In this document: in pieces, positions 25,019-33,961 of the stretch | Position numbering within the stretch: the stretch's first letter is position 1 | How the letters are laid out: the number at the start of each line of letters is the position of its first letter | Assembly: GCA_036677145.1 (NCBI GenBank) | Contig: JAKFFF010000011.1 | Location: 1-64,000, forward strand | From: CADEED01 sp036677145 | GTDB taxonomy: Bacteria > Pseudomonadota > Gammaproteobacteria > Steroidobacterales > Steroidobacteraceae | Direction of reading: 5' to 3' | DNA length: 64,000 nucleotides | Position numbers and translations under genes: made by a program | Notes under the pieces: model-generated | Seen by the model: the letters and a program-made list of their open reading frames with translations, nothing else | Told to the model about the DNA's origin: nothing | The model's database searches: none

Positions 25019-26266
25019 ATGCTGAATTCGCTGCCCCTGTTCATCGGCCTGCGCTACGTGCGGGCGCGTTCCCACAAATTCTTCGTTTCTTTCATTACAT
25101 GGGTCTCGCTGCTATGCGTGTGCCTGGGCGTGACCGCGCTCATCGTCATCCTGTCCGTGATGAATGGCCTCGAGGGCGAACTGCGCGAGCGCCTGCTGGC
25201 GCTGTCGTCGCATGCCCGCATCTACGTGCCACCCGGCGCCGCTGCGCCCGACTGGCAGGTGCTCGGCGATCAGGTTCGCGCCTCGCCGGATGTCATCGGC
25301 GCCGCGCCCTACCTGGAAATCGAAGCGCTGGCGGTGCGCAAGCCCGAGATGTTGCCGGTGCGGCTGCGCGGTATCGATCCGGCGCATGAAGGCGAGGTCG
25401 CACGCATCGCGAAGGCCGTCGTAGAGGGGCGGCTCTCCGATCTGAAGCCGGGTACGGATCGCGTCGTCATCGGCCGCATCATCGCGCAGATGCTGGGCGT
25501 TGGCGTCGGCGATCCGATCACCGTGCTGATTCCGACCACCGACGTGAACGGCGCGCCCGAGCCGCGGTTGCGGGAGTTCACGGTGGCCGGCGTATTCGAC
25601 GTCGCGTTGCAGGACTACGACGGTTCACTGCTCATCGCCGCGCTCGACGACGTACGCGCGCTGCTGCCCAGTCCCGATGCGCGCATGGGGATGCACGTGA
25701 ATTTCCGCGATGCGCTCGGCGCGCCGGGGTACGCCGCGACGCTGGCAACCCATTTGCCGGCGGGTGTTGCGATCTCGGACTGGACCCGCGATCACGCGAG
25801 CTACTTCCGCGCGATCCGCATCGAGAAGACGATGATCGCGCTGATCCTGATGCTGATCGTCACGGTGGCGGCGTTTTACCTGGTCGCGATGCTGGCGATG
25901 GTCGTGACCGACAAACGCACCGACATCGCGATCCTGCGCACGCTCGGCGCCTCGCCGCGGCGTGTCATGGCGATATTCCTCATCCAGGGCGGCGTCATCG
26001 CCTGGTTCGGTGTCGCCCTCGGCGTGTTGCTCGGCGCATTGATCGGCCACAATGCGGGCGTCATCGCGCAGTTTCTCGAACGGCTGTTCCGCTTCGAGAT
26101 CTTCGACTCCCAGGTGTACGTGATCACGCAGCTGCCCTCGGAGCTGCGCTTCGAGCAGATCGCCTGGATCGCGGGCATTGCCATGTTGATCACGTTGCTC
26201 GCGACTATCTACCCCGCGGTGCGCGCCTCGCGCGTGCCACCGGCCGACGCGCTGCGGTACGAGTAG
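25019..26266 (+). CDS. lolC: lipoprotein-releasing ABC transporter permease (LolC/E family)
   Basis: This 415-residue inner-membrane permease of the complex extracts lipoproteins for transfer to LolA. It has one N-terminal helix (FFVSFITWVSLLCVCLGVTA), a large periplasmic domain, then three C-terminal helices of the FtsX-like domain with DIAILRTLGASPRRVMAIFL as the coupling helix. The next gene encodes a second permease of the same family and lolD follows, so this is a complete LolCDE system ordered permease-permease-ATPase. Assignment of C versus E between the two is by order only. Confidence 0.93.
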   Translation: MLNSLPLFIGLRYVRARSHKFFVSFITWVSLLCVCLGVTALIVILSVMNGLEGELRERLLALSSHARIYVPPGAAAPDWQVLGDQVRASPDVIGAAPYLEIEALAVRKPEMLPVRLRGIDPAHEGEVARIAKAVVEGRLSDLKPGTDRVVIGRIIAQMLGVGVGDPITVLIPTTDVNGAPEPRLREFTVAGVFDVALQDYDGSLLIAALDDVRALLPSPDARMGMHVNFRDALGAPGYAATLATHLPAGVAISDWTRDHASYFRAIRIEKTMIALILMLIVTVAAFYLVAMLAMVVTDKRTDIAILRTLGASPRRVMAIFLIQGGVIAWFGVALGVLLGALIGHNAGVIAQFLERLFRFEIFDSQVYVITQLPSELRFEQIAWIAGIAMLITLLATIYPAVRASRVPPADALRYE

Positions 26267-26272
26267 GCACAC

Positions 26273-27529
26273 ATGCGCGGTTCCTACGAATGGTTGATCG
26301 CCACGCGGTATCTGCGCAGTACGCATCGCAGCGGTTTCGTGTCGTTCGTCGCCTCGATGTCGGTGCTGGGTCTCGCGCTCGGCGTTGCCGTGCTCATCGT
26401 GGTTCTGTCGGTGCTCAATGGATTCGAGACGGAGCTGCGCAGCCGGATGCTGACCGTGACTTCGCACGCGACGATCACCGGCCTCGAGGGCCGGATCGCC
26501 GAGTGGCCGCGCGCACAGCAGCAGGCGGCGCGCACGCCGGGCGTGAAGGCCGTCGTGCCGTTTGTCGAGTCGCGCGGACTGCTGGCCAACGGTGAACGTG
26601 TGGCCGGCACGGTGGTGCGCGGCATCCTGCCGGAGGAAGAAGCGCGCGCCGTCGGCCTGGGCGCCCGGCTCACTCAAGGGTCGCTCGCGGATCTCGAGCC
26701 CGGCAAGTTCCGCATCATCCTGGGTACGGCGCTGGCCGCCGAACTGGGCGTATCGGTCGGGCAGACCGTCGTTCTCATGGCGCCCGAAGGCAGCGCGACA
26801 CCCGCGGGATTCGCGCCGCGCATGCGGCGGTTCACCGTCAGCGGCGTCTTTGCCTCGGGAATGTACGAGTACGACCGGGGCCTGGCGCTGGTGCACATGA
26901 CCGACGCGGCGAAGTTGTACCGCATGGGCGACAGCGTCACGGGCTTGCGGCTCGCGCTCGAGGATCCTTTTGCCGCCCCGCGGATCGTGCGCGACGTGGC
27001 GCGCGACATCGACTTCGATGGCAACGGCTATTTCGTTTCCGACTGGACCCGCGACCATGCGGTGTTCTTCCGTTCCATCGAACTCACCAAGACGATGATG
27101 TTTTTCATCCTGCTGATCCTGGTCGTGGTCGCCGCCATCAACCTGGTCGCGATGCTGGTGATGATCGTGAAGGAAAAGCAGACCGACATCGCAATCCTGC
27201 GCACCATCGGCGCCGCGCCGGTCAACGTGCTGCGCGCGTTCCTGATACAGGGCGCGCTGCTCGGATTTTTCGGCACGCTTGCCGGAGCGCTGCTCGGCTG
27301 GTTCCTCGCCAGCAACGTGCAGGAGATCGTGCACTTGATCGAGCGTACGTTCGGCGTGCAGTTCCTGGACGCGAGCGTGTATTACATGAGCGACCTGCCG
27401 TCCGAGGTGCGCTGGCGCGACGTGCTCGAAGTTTCCCTCGTGGCGCTGCTGCTCGCGGCGCTTTCGACTATCTACCCGGCCTGGCGCGCGGCGCGCACCT
27501 TGCCTGCAGAGGCCCTAAGACATGACTGA
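26273..27529 (+). CDS. lolE: lipoprotein-releasing ABC transporter permease (LolC/E family)
   Basis: This 418-residue paralogue of the preceding gene has the same topology: N-terminal helix (FVASMSVLGLALGVAVLIVV), periplasmic MacB-like domain, and three C-terminal helices with TDIAILRTIGAAPVNVLRAF. It starts 6 bp after lolC and overlaps lolD by 8 bp. The two permeases probably form the LolCE heterodimer. Confidence 0.93.
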   Translation: MRGSYEWLIATRYLRSTHRSGFVSFVASMSVLGLALGVAVLIVVLSVLNGFETELRSRMLTVTSHATITGLEGRIAEWPRAQQQAARTPGVKAVVPFVESRGLLANGERVAGTVVRGILPEEEARAVGLGARLTQGSLADLEPGKFRIILGTALAAELGVSVGQTVVLMAPEGSATPAGFAPRMRRFTVSGVFASGMYEYDRGLALVHMTDAAKLYRMGDSVTGLRLALEDPFAAPRIVRDVARDIDFDGNGYFVSDWTRDHAVFFRSIELTKTMMFFILLILVVVAAINLVAMLVMIVKEKQTDIAILRTIGAAPVNVLRAFLIQGALLGFFGTLAGALLGWFLASNVQEIVHLIERTFGVQFLDASVYYMSDLPSEVRWRDVLEVSLVALLLAALSTIYPAWRAARTLPAEALRHD

Positions 27530-28205
27530 TCTCGTGCTCGAAGCCACCGGCATCTCGCGCAGCTTTCGCCAGGGACCGATCGACCTGGAAGTATTGCGTG
27601 GAGTGAACTTTCAGGTTCGGGCCGGGGAGCGCATCGCCATCATCGGCGCTTCCGGCTCGGGCAAGACCACGCTGCTGCAGATCCTCGGTGGGCTGGACAA
27701 GCCGAGCGCGGGTTCGGTGTCGGTCGCCGGCCGCGACATCCATGCACTCGACGAACGCGCGCGCGGCGAGTTGCGCAACTATTCGCTGGGTTTCATCTAC
27801 CAGTTCCACCACCTGCTGGCGGAGTTCTCGGCGCTGGAGAATGTCGCGATGCCATTACTCGTGCGGCGCACGCCGCGGCACGAAGCCGAGCAGCGCGCGC
27901 GGACGATTCTCGGTCGCGTCGGACTGGGTGAACGCCTCGTTCACCGGCCCCATGAATTGTCGGGCGGCGAGCGGCAGCGGGCCGCAGTGGCCCGCGCGCT
28001 CGTGACCGGCCCGCGGATCGTGCTCGCCGACGAACCGACCGGCAACCTGGATGGTGGCAACGCCGAGTCCGTGTTCGCGTTGATGCTCGAATTGAACCGG
28101 GAACTCGCGACCAGCCTGGTCGTCGTGACCCATGACCGCAAGCTCGCGGCACGGATGGATCGCATCCTCGAGCTGGAACGCGGGAATCTAGTCGAACGCA
28201 CCTGA
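27522..28205 (+). CDS. lolD: lipoprotein-releasing system ATP-binding protein LolD
   Basis: This 227-residue ABC ATPase energises lipoprotein extraction. Walker A GASGSGKTT, Q-loop YQFHHLL, the signature LSGGERQR, Walker B VLADEPTGNLD and the H-loop VVTHD are all present. It overlaps the upstream permease by 8 bp. Its last 18 bp overlap the end of the convergent DUF2062 gene. Confidence 0.96.
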   Translation: MTDLVLEATGISRSFRQGPIDLEVLRGVNFQVRAGERIAIIGASGSGKTTLLQILGGLDKPSAGSVSVAGRDIHALDERARGELRNYSLGFIYQFHHLLAEFSALENVAMPLLVRRTPRHEAEQRARTILGRVGLGERLVHRPHELSGGERQRAAVARALVTGPRIVLADEPTGNLDGGNAESVFALMLELNRELATSLVVVTHDRKLAARMDRILELERGNLVERT

Positions 28206-28724
28206 TTTCGGTGTCGCGCCGCCGGCGCGTTCGCGATATCTCTTGCGGGTGTTGTAGCGCCACGCGATGTCGAGCAGGGCGTAGCCGAGCAGTCCCGCCA
28301 ACGCACCCGTGATTCCGCAACCGACGAGAAACGGCTTCCACATCGGGCCGAGGCCGTTCTGCACCCAGTCCCAGCTCATTTCGAAATGGAACTGCCGTTC
28401 GGGCGCTCCCGTGACGATCACGCCGATCCGGTATGCGAGGTAGTAGGCGGGAAAGATGGTCAGTGGATTGATGATCATCAGCGACAACATGATCGTCGGC
28501 ACGTGAATGCGGCAAAAGATGGCGACCAACGCCGCCAACGGCAGGTGGATCGGCAACGGCACGAAGGAAATCGCGAGCCCGGCGCCGAACGCCGGAGTCA
28601 CCGTGCGCCGCTGCAAGGACCACAGCCGCGGATCGCCGAAAAATCGGCCGAAGGGTTTCAGCGCCCAGTGGTTGCGCAGTGTTTCCCTGCGGGGAGTGAT
28701 TTTGCGAAACAGGAGCCGGGGCAT
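28188..28724 (-). CDS. DUF2062 membrane protein
   Basis: This 178-residue protein has two to three membrane segments. It carries the DUF2062 signature WSLQRRTVTPAFGAGLAISF followed by PLPIHLPLAALVAIFCRIHV and NPLTIFPAYYLAYRIG. The C-terminal tail is basic. The function is unknown; some relatives are fused to or located near glycosyltransferases. Its 3' end overlaps lolD by 18 bp on the opposite strand. Its start faces comEC across 72 bp, which must hold both promoters. Confidence 0.9.
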   Translation of the reverse strand: MPRLLFRKITPRRETLRNHWALKPFGRFFGDPRLWSLQRRTVTPAFGAGLAISFVPLPIHLPLAALVAIFCRIHVPTIMLSLMIINPLTIFPAYYLAYRIGVIVTGAPERQFHFEMSWDWVQNGLGPMWKPFLVGCGITGALAGLLGYALLDIAWRYNTRKRYRERAGGATPKSGAFD

Positions 28725-28796
28725 CGGTACTCACTTTTGCGGCGGGGCGCACTCTAGCATCGGAAGCATGACAACGCCGGTGCGCGCCGCGGCGAC

Positions 28797-31091
28797 ATGA
28801 TCGGTGCGCTGGCGCTGCTGGCCGGCGCATTGCTTGGACTCGCGGCGGCGGGCCTTCCGTCCGGTCCGTGGGTCATTGCCGCAACGTGCACGCTCGCCAG
28901 CTGCGCGGTTTGTTGCGCGACGTCGGACCTTTGGCGGCATTCGTGGCCGCGGCGCATCGCCTTGCTGATGCTCGGCCTGGTGCTCTCCGGACATGCGACG
29001 TGGCGTTGGCAGTCATTGCTCGTGCCGGCACCGGGGGCCGATACCCGATTGTTGCTCGAAGGCGAAGTGATCACTGTGCCCGCGCGATTCGGCGCCGACA
29101 TCAGTTTCGACGCCGTGGTGAGCATCGTGGAAGGAAAGCCCCGGGACGACCGCTTGCGGCGCGCGCGCCTGGTGTGGCGCGACTCGCCGGTGACGCCGCG
29201 TGTCGGTGAGCGCTGGCGCTGGGTGGTGCGCCAGACCCCGTATGCCGAAACCCGCAACTTCGCCGGTTCCGGATCCGAACGCGGCGCGTTTCGTGACGGC
29301 GTGCACCTGAAGGCGAGGGTGCTGCCCGCGGCGCTCAACGAGCGCATGCGCCTGGCGGACTCGTCGCTCGACGGCGCGCGGGCGCGCATCGGCGCGCGTA
29401 TCGCCGCGACGGTCGCCGATCCCGATGCGGCAGCGTTGCTGGCAGCGCTCGCGGTCGGGTTCACCGATCGCCTGAGCCTCGATCAATGGCGCGTATTCAA
29501 CGCGACGGGCACGACACACCTCGTCGCGATCTCGGGATTGCACGTGACGCTGTTCGCGATGTTCGCGTTCGTGGCGGCACGCGCCGCCTGGCGCTGGCTG
29601 CCGGGCGCGCGACGTTTCGAGCGCGAACCGTTCGCATGGTTGTTAGGCGTGGTGTCGGCGGGCGCCTACGCGTTGCTCGCCGGATTCTCCGTTCCCACGC
29701 AACGCACCTGGATCATGTTGTGCGCCTTCGGCCTGGTGCGGGTGATGGCGCGGCACGCGGGCGCGACGCGCGCCTGGTCGCTGGCGCTCGCGGCGGTGCT
29801 GGTGCTGGATCCGAGGGCGCCATTGTCGGCCGGCTTCTGGCTGTCTTTCGTGGCCGTGGGGATCATCCTGCTGTGTACGGCCACGCCTCTCGAACCTGCC
29901 GGCCGTGATCCCGGCGCGCGACTCGGGGCGGCGTTGCGTCTGCAGCTGGCCATCACGCTGGCGCTCGCCCCGCTCGGATTCGCGCTGCTCGACAACGTCT
30001 CCCTTGCGGGAATCTGGGGGAATCTCGCAGCCATACCCCTGGTGTCCTTCGTGCTGGTCCCGCTGGTGCTTGCCGGCGCAGTGGCGGCGCTCGTAATCCC
30101 GGACGGCGGTGCGTTGTTCTTCGGTCTCGCGGAGGCGGTGTATCGCGGGTGCTGGCCGGGCCTGGTGTGGGCCGCGGATTCGCCGCTGGCGCAATGGCGC
30201 GCGGTGCCGGACGCGACGTGGTTCGCGCTCGCCACACCCGGTGCCTTCATCCTGCTGTGCCGTTGGCCGCTGGCCTTCCGGCTCACCGGACTCGCAGCGG
30301 TATTGCCCCTGGTGTTCGCGCTGCCGCGCTCGCCGGAACCCGGCTCGGCGCGCGTGAGCATTTTCGACGCGGGCCGCGGCACGATGGCGCTGATCGTCAC
30401 CCGGTCGCGCACGGTGCTGTTCGACACCGGCGACAGCTGGAATACGCAAGGTGCACGGCTGCGTCAGCTCGTGCTGCCGGCGCTCGATGCGCTCCCGACG
30501 CACGCGGTCGACCTGCTGGTGATTCCACGGCTCGATCCCGATCGCGCCCGTGGCGCCGCCTTGTTAGCGCTCGAGCGCGACGTCCGGTCTATCCAGGTTG
30601 GGGGCGGCTGGCCGGCGTCACGCCTGCGGACCCACACCTGCGGCGACGAGCGATTCCGCTGGGACGGCGTGGATTTTTCTCTTTTCTCGGCAGGTCCTGG
30701 GCGCCGGTTCTGCGTGCTGAGGGTATCGGTCGGCGAGCACGCGTTGCTGCTCCCGGGCGAACTCGATGCGGCATCCGAACGCGCACTCGCACAGCGGCTG
30801 CCGGCCGGGCGCAGGAACGATGTCGTGCTCGTCAGCCGTGGGGCGAGCGCGACCGGCTCGCATCCCGAGTGGATAGGGACGAGCGGTGCGCGACTGGCCA
30901 TCGCGGCCGGCGGCATCGCGCAATCCCGGTCCCGCGCGTTCGTGCTCGCGCGTTGGCGTGCGGCCGGGGTGCGAGTGCTCGATACGCGCCGGGATGGCGG
31001 CATCGAAATCGGGTTAGGGACGCAAGGAATCGTCGTCACCGGCGTCGCGCGCACCTCGCGTTACCCGTTTGCCTGGCGGCGTTTGCCGTGA
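28797..31091 (+). CDS. comEC: ComEC/Rec2-family DNA-uptake channel with degenerate nuclease domain
   Basis: This 764-residue polytopic protein has an N-terminal domain (DUF4131), then the Competence domain with TTHLVAISGLHVTLFAM (around residue 239) and about ten membrane helices. A C-terminal metallo-beta-lactamase-like domain begins near residue 515 (VSIFDAGRGTMALI). ComEC moves single-stranded DNA across the inner membrane in transformation. Here the metal-binding HxHxDH-type motif is replaced by PRLDPDR, and later His ligands are also gone. The nuclease part is therefore probably inactive while the fold is kept. No other competence genes are in the window. Confidence 0.9.
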   Translation: MIGALALLAGALLGLAAAGLPSGPWVIAATCTLASCAVCCATSDLWRHSWPRRIALLMLGLVLSGHATWRWQSLLVPAPGADTRLLLEGEVITVPARFGADISFDAVVSIVEGKPRDDRLRRARLVWRDSPVTPRVGERWRWVVRQTPYAETRNFAGSGSERGAFRDGVHLKARVLPAALNERMRLADSSLDGARARIGARIAATVADPDAAALLAALAVGFTDRLSLDQWRVFNATGTTHLVAISGLHVTLFAMFAFVAARAAWRWLPGARRFEREPFAWLLGVVSAGAYALLAGFSVPTQRTWIMLCAFGLVRVMARHAGATRAWSLALAAVLVLDPRAPLSAGFWLSFVAVGIILLCTATPLEPAGRDPGARLGAALRLQLAITLALAPLGFALLDNVSLAGIWGNLAAIPLVSFVLVPLVLAGAVAALVIPDGGALFFGLAEAVYRGCWPGLVWAADSPLAQWRAVPDATWFALATPGAFILLCRWPLAFRLTGLAAVLPLVFALPRSPEPGSARVSIFDAGRGTMALIVTRSRTVLFDTGDSWNTQGARLRQLVLPALDALPTHAVDLLVIPRLDPDRARGAALLALERDVRSIQVGGGWPASRLRTHTCGDERFRWDGVDFSLFSAGPGRRFCVLRVSVGEHALLLPGELDAASERALAQRLPAGRRNDVVLVSRGASATGSHPEWIGTSGARLAIAAGGIAQSRSRAFVLARWRAAGVRVLDTRRDGGIEIGLGTQGIVVTGVARTSRYPFAWRRLP

Positions 31092-31124
31092 CGCTTTCCG
31101 GGGGGCTCCGGTATGATCGGGCCC

Positions 31125-31769
31125 ATGTGGGAAATCGTTAAGGCCGGCGGCCCATTCATGGCGCCGATCATCATCTGCTCGATTGCATTGGTCGGTATCG
31201 TGCTCGAGCGCCTCTGGACCCTGCAACGCAAACGGGTGCTGCCGCAGGAGCTCATCAAGAAAGTCTCCGATCTCGTCGAGCGCAACCAGGTCAATCCGAA
31301 GGTCATCGAGGCGCTGGAGAAGAACTCCCCGCTCGGTCGCGTGCTGGCCGCGGCGCTCGCGAACCGCCATCGCGGCCGCGAGATCATGATGGAGCGGGTC
31401 GAAGATGTCGGCCGTCACGTCGTGCACGAGCTCGAACGTTTCGTGAATTCGGTCGGCACCATCGCCAGCATCTCGCCCTTGTTAGGCCTGCTGGGCACCG
31501 TGACCGGCATCATCGGCGCTTTCAACGCCGTCATGCTCGGCGGCATGGGCGATCCGCGCATGCTGGCCGGCGGCATTTCCGAAGCACTGATCTGCACGGC
31601 CGGCGGCCTGACGGTCGCGATTCCCGCCTACATTGCCCACCGCTATCTGCGCGGCAAGGTTGAGCGCATCGTGGTCGACATGGAAAAGATCGCGGTGAAC
31701 TTCGCCGATTCGCTGGGCGCCGAGCCGCAGGCCGCGGAAGGTGACGGCGCCGTTGCGCGCACCGCATGA
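31125..31769 (+). CDS. exbB: ExbB/TolQ-family proton channel
   Basis: This inner-membrane motor subunit has three helices. An N-terminal segment (PFMAPIIICSIALVGIVLE) comes first; then helices around SISPLLGLLGTVTGIIGAF and ALICTAGGLTVAIPAYIAHR contain the conserved Thr residues of the proton path. I prefer ATG 31125 (MWEIVKAGGP), which aligns with family N-termini. ATG 31113 is also in frame, but the TATGAT there looks like a -10 box. It overlaps exbD by ATGA. The pair probably powers a TonB-type transporter; no tonB is present here. Confidence 0.93.
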   Translation: MWEIVKAGGPFMAPIIICSIALVGIVLERLWTLQRKRVLPQELIKKVSDLVERNQVNPKVIEALEKNSPLGRVLAAALANRHRGREIMMERVEDVGRHVVHELERFVNSVGTIASISPLLGLLGTVTGIIGAFNAVMLGGMGDPRMLAGGISEALICTAGGLTVAIPAYIAHRYLRGKVERIVVDMEKIAVNFADSLGAEPQAAEGDGAVARTA

Positions 31770-32197
31770 GATTGCAATCCCGCAAGGGGAAGGAAGATCC
31801 CGAGATCAATCTGATCCCGCTGATCGACGTCGCGCTGCTGCTGGTCATCTTCTTCATGCTCTCGTCGACCTTCATGCAGGAAGGGCGGCTCAAGATCGAG
31901 CTGCCGCAGGCAAGCCTCGCGCCCACCGGCAAACAGAAATCAGACGCGATTGTCGTGGCGGTCACACAGGCCGGCACATACCGCGTCAATGATCGCGAAC
32001 TGATCAATTCCAGTCCCGACACGCTGCGCGCGGCCATCATGGAAGTCGCCGGCGCCGATCGTGGCAAACCCGTCACGGTGCGCGCGGACGCACGGTCGAC
32101 GCACCAGTCCGTGGTCACCGCCATGGACGTGCTGGGCAAGCTGGGTTTCGTGCGCATCAACATCGCGACGGTCGAAGACTCGCAGCCCAAGAAATGA
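31766..32197 (+). CDS. exbD: ExbD/TolR-family protein
   Basis: This 143-residue partner of ExbB has one transmembrane helix (LIPLIDVALLLVIFFMLSSTF) carrying the conserved aspartate in PLIDV that takes part in proton flow. A periplasmic domain follows, with AVTQAGTYRVNDREL and KLGFVRINIATVE. Start and stop overlap exbB and msbA (ATGA at both ends), so exbB-exbD-msbA is one operon, a linkage seen in several gammaproteobacterial families. Confidence 0.95.
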   Translation: MRLQSRKGKEDPEINLIPLIDVALLLVIFFMLSSTFMQEGRLKIELPQASLAPTGKQKSDAIVVAVTQAGTYRVNDRELINSSPDTLRAAIMEVAGADRGKPVTVRADARSTHQSVVTAMDVLGKLGFVRINIATVEDSQPKK

Positions 32198-33948
32198 ACG
32201 CTCCCGCGAGTGCCGCTCCGATGGACGCTGGCCGCGTGTACCGGCGCCTGCTCGGTTATGCGCGCCCGCACCTCGGCATGTTTCTCATCGGCGTCGTCGG
32301 CATGGCGATGTTCGCCGCGACTGGTCCCGGCTTCGCGTGGCTGGTGCAGAACTTCGTCGACCTGGGCTTCGTCAAGAAAGACCCGAGTGTGCTGTGGCTG
32401 GTGCCGCTGGGCGCACCGCTGCTGTTCCTGCTGCGCGGTGTCGGTGACTACATTGGTGTGTATTTCCCGGGGTATGTTTCGAGGCAGATCATCAAGGCGC
32501 TGCGCCGCGACCTGTTTCGTCAGTACCTGCACTTTCCCGCGAAATATTACGACCACCAGTCGAGCGGCACGATGCTGTCGCGGCTCACGTTCAACATCGA
32601 ACAGGTGGCCGAAGCGACCACCAATTCCACCGGCGCGCTCATCCGCGATTCGCTGACCATCATCCTGCAGATCACCTGGTTGTTCGTGCTCAACTGGAAG
32701 CTGGCGCTGTTCGTCGTGATCCTCGCGCCGCCGCTGTCGATGATCATCCGCCAGGTGACCAAATCCTTCCGGCGCTACAGCGCACGCATCCAGGCCTCGA
32801 TGGGCGATGTCACGCGCGTCACGAAGGAAGCGCTCGACGGCCAGCGCGTCATCAAGGTATTCAATGCGCAGGACCAGGAAGCGCGCGATTTCGAAGCGGT
32901 GAACGAGAACAATCGCCGCAGCAACATGAAACTCATCGCGGCCAAGGCCACCAGCAATCCAGTGGTGCAGTTCATCGCCTCGATCGGCTTGGGCGGCGTG
33001 TTGTGGATGGCGCTGGTGCAGGTCAACGACCAGGCGATGACGGTCGGCGAGTTCTGGGGCTTTCTGACCGCGCTGCTGCTGACGACCGCGCCCATGCGCA
33101 CGCTCGTCACGGCGCTCGGTCCGTTGCAACAGGGACTCGCGGCCGGCGCCAGTGTCTTCGAAGTCCTCGACGACCCGACCGAGGATTTCAAGAGCGGCCG
33201 CAGGCTCGGACGTCTGCAGGGCGTCATCGAATTCCGCAACGTGAGTTTCGAATACACCAGCGAAAAGGGCGGGGTGCTGCATTCGGTGAGCCTCGATGTG
33301 CCCGCTGGGAAAAACATCGCGATCGTCGGGCGATCGGGCAGCGGAAAATCGACGCTGGTCGGCCTGGTGCCGCGTTTCTACGACGCCACCGCCGGCAGCG
33401 TGCTGGTGGACGGTGTGGATGTGCGCGAGTGCAACTTGCGCGACCTGCGCGACAACGTGGCCCTGGTGAGCCAGGACGTCGTGTTGTTCAACGAATCGAT
33501 CCGCAACAACATCGCGTTCGGCGTCGACAATCCCGATCCGAAAGCCGTGGAGGACGCCGCGCGCATCGCCTATGTCGACGAATTCGCCGCGGAGCTGCCC
33601 CAGGGACTCGACACGCAGGTGGGTGACCGCGGCGCGTTGCTCTCCGGCGGTCAGCGACAGCGCATCGCGATTGCGCGGGCGTTGCTCAAGAACGCACCCA
33701 TCCTGATCCTCGATGAGGCCATGTCCGCGCTCGACAACGAGTCGGAGCGGCGCATCCAGGAGGCGCTCGTCGAACTCATGCGCGACCGCACCACGCTCGT
33801 GATCGCACACCGGCTCACGACCATCGAACACGCCGACGAAATCGTCGTGATGGAAGATGGGCGCATCGTCGAGCGCGGAACACATGCGGAGCTGGTGGGA
33901 CGCGACGGCGCTTACGCCAGTCTGAAACGCGCCGAGTTCCGCAATTGA
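32194..33948 (+). CDS. msbA: lipid A export ATP-binding/permease MsbA
   Basis: This 584-residue half-size ABC exporter flips lipid A-core across the inner membrane. Six membrane helices (residues about 20-320) precede the nucleotide-binding domain. That domain has Walker A GRSGSGKSTL, signature LLSGGQRQR, Walker B ILILDEAMSALD and IAHRLTTIEHADEIVV. The MsbA label over other exporters of this class rests on the adjacent lpxK and kdsB. Confidence 0.94.
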   Translation: MNAPASAAPMDAGRVYRRLLGYARPHLGMFLIGVVGMAMFAATGPGFAWLVQNFVDLGFVKKDPSVLWLVPLGAPLLFLLRGVGDYIGVYFPGYVSRQIIKALRRDLFRQYLHFPAKYYDHQSSGTMLSRLTFNIEQVAEATTNSTGALIRDSLTIILQITWLFVLNWKLALFVVILAPPLSMIIRQVTKSFRRYSARIQASMGDVTRVTKEALDGQRVIKVFNAQDQEARDFEAVNENNRRSNMKLIAAKATSNPVVQFIASIGLGGVLWMALVQVNDQAMTVGEFWGFLTALLLTTAPMRTLVTALGPLQQGLAAGASVFEVLDDPTEDFKSGRRLGRLQGVIEFRNVSFEYTSEKGGVLHSVSLDVPAGKNIAIVGRSGSGKSTLVGLVPRFYDATAGSVLVDGVDVRECNLRDLRDNVALVSQDVVLFNESIRNNIAFGVDNPDPKAVEDAARIAYVDEFAAELPQGLDTQVGDRGALLSGGQRQRIAIARALLKNAPILILDEAMSALDNESERRIQEALVELMRDRTTLVIAHRLTTIEHADEIVVMEDGRIVERGTHAELVGRDGAYASLKRAEFRN

Positions 33949-33961
33949 GCACGCGAGTGCG

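Noticed and set aside
6970..31486. TTGTTAGGC words as integron attC core sites
   Set aside because: They lie within housekeeping coding regions without paired inverse cores, cassettes or an integrase.
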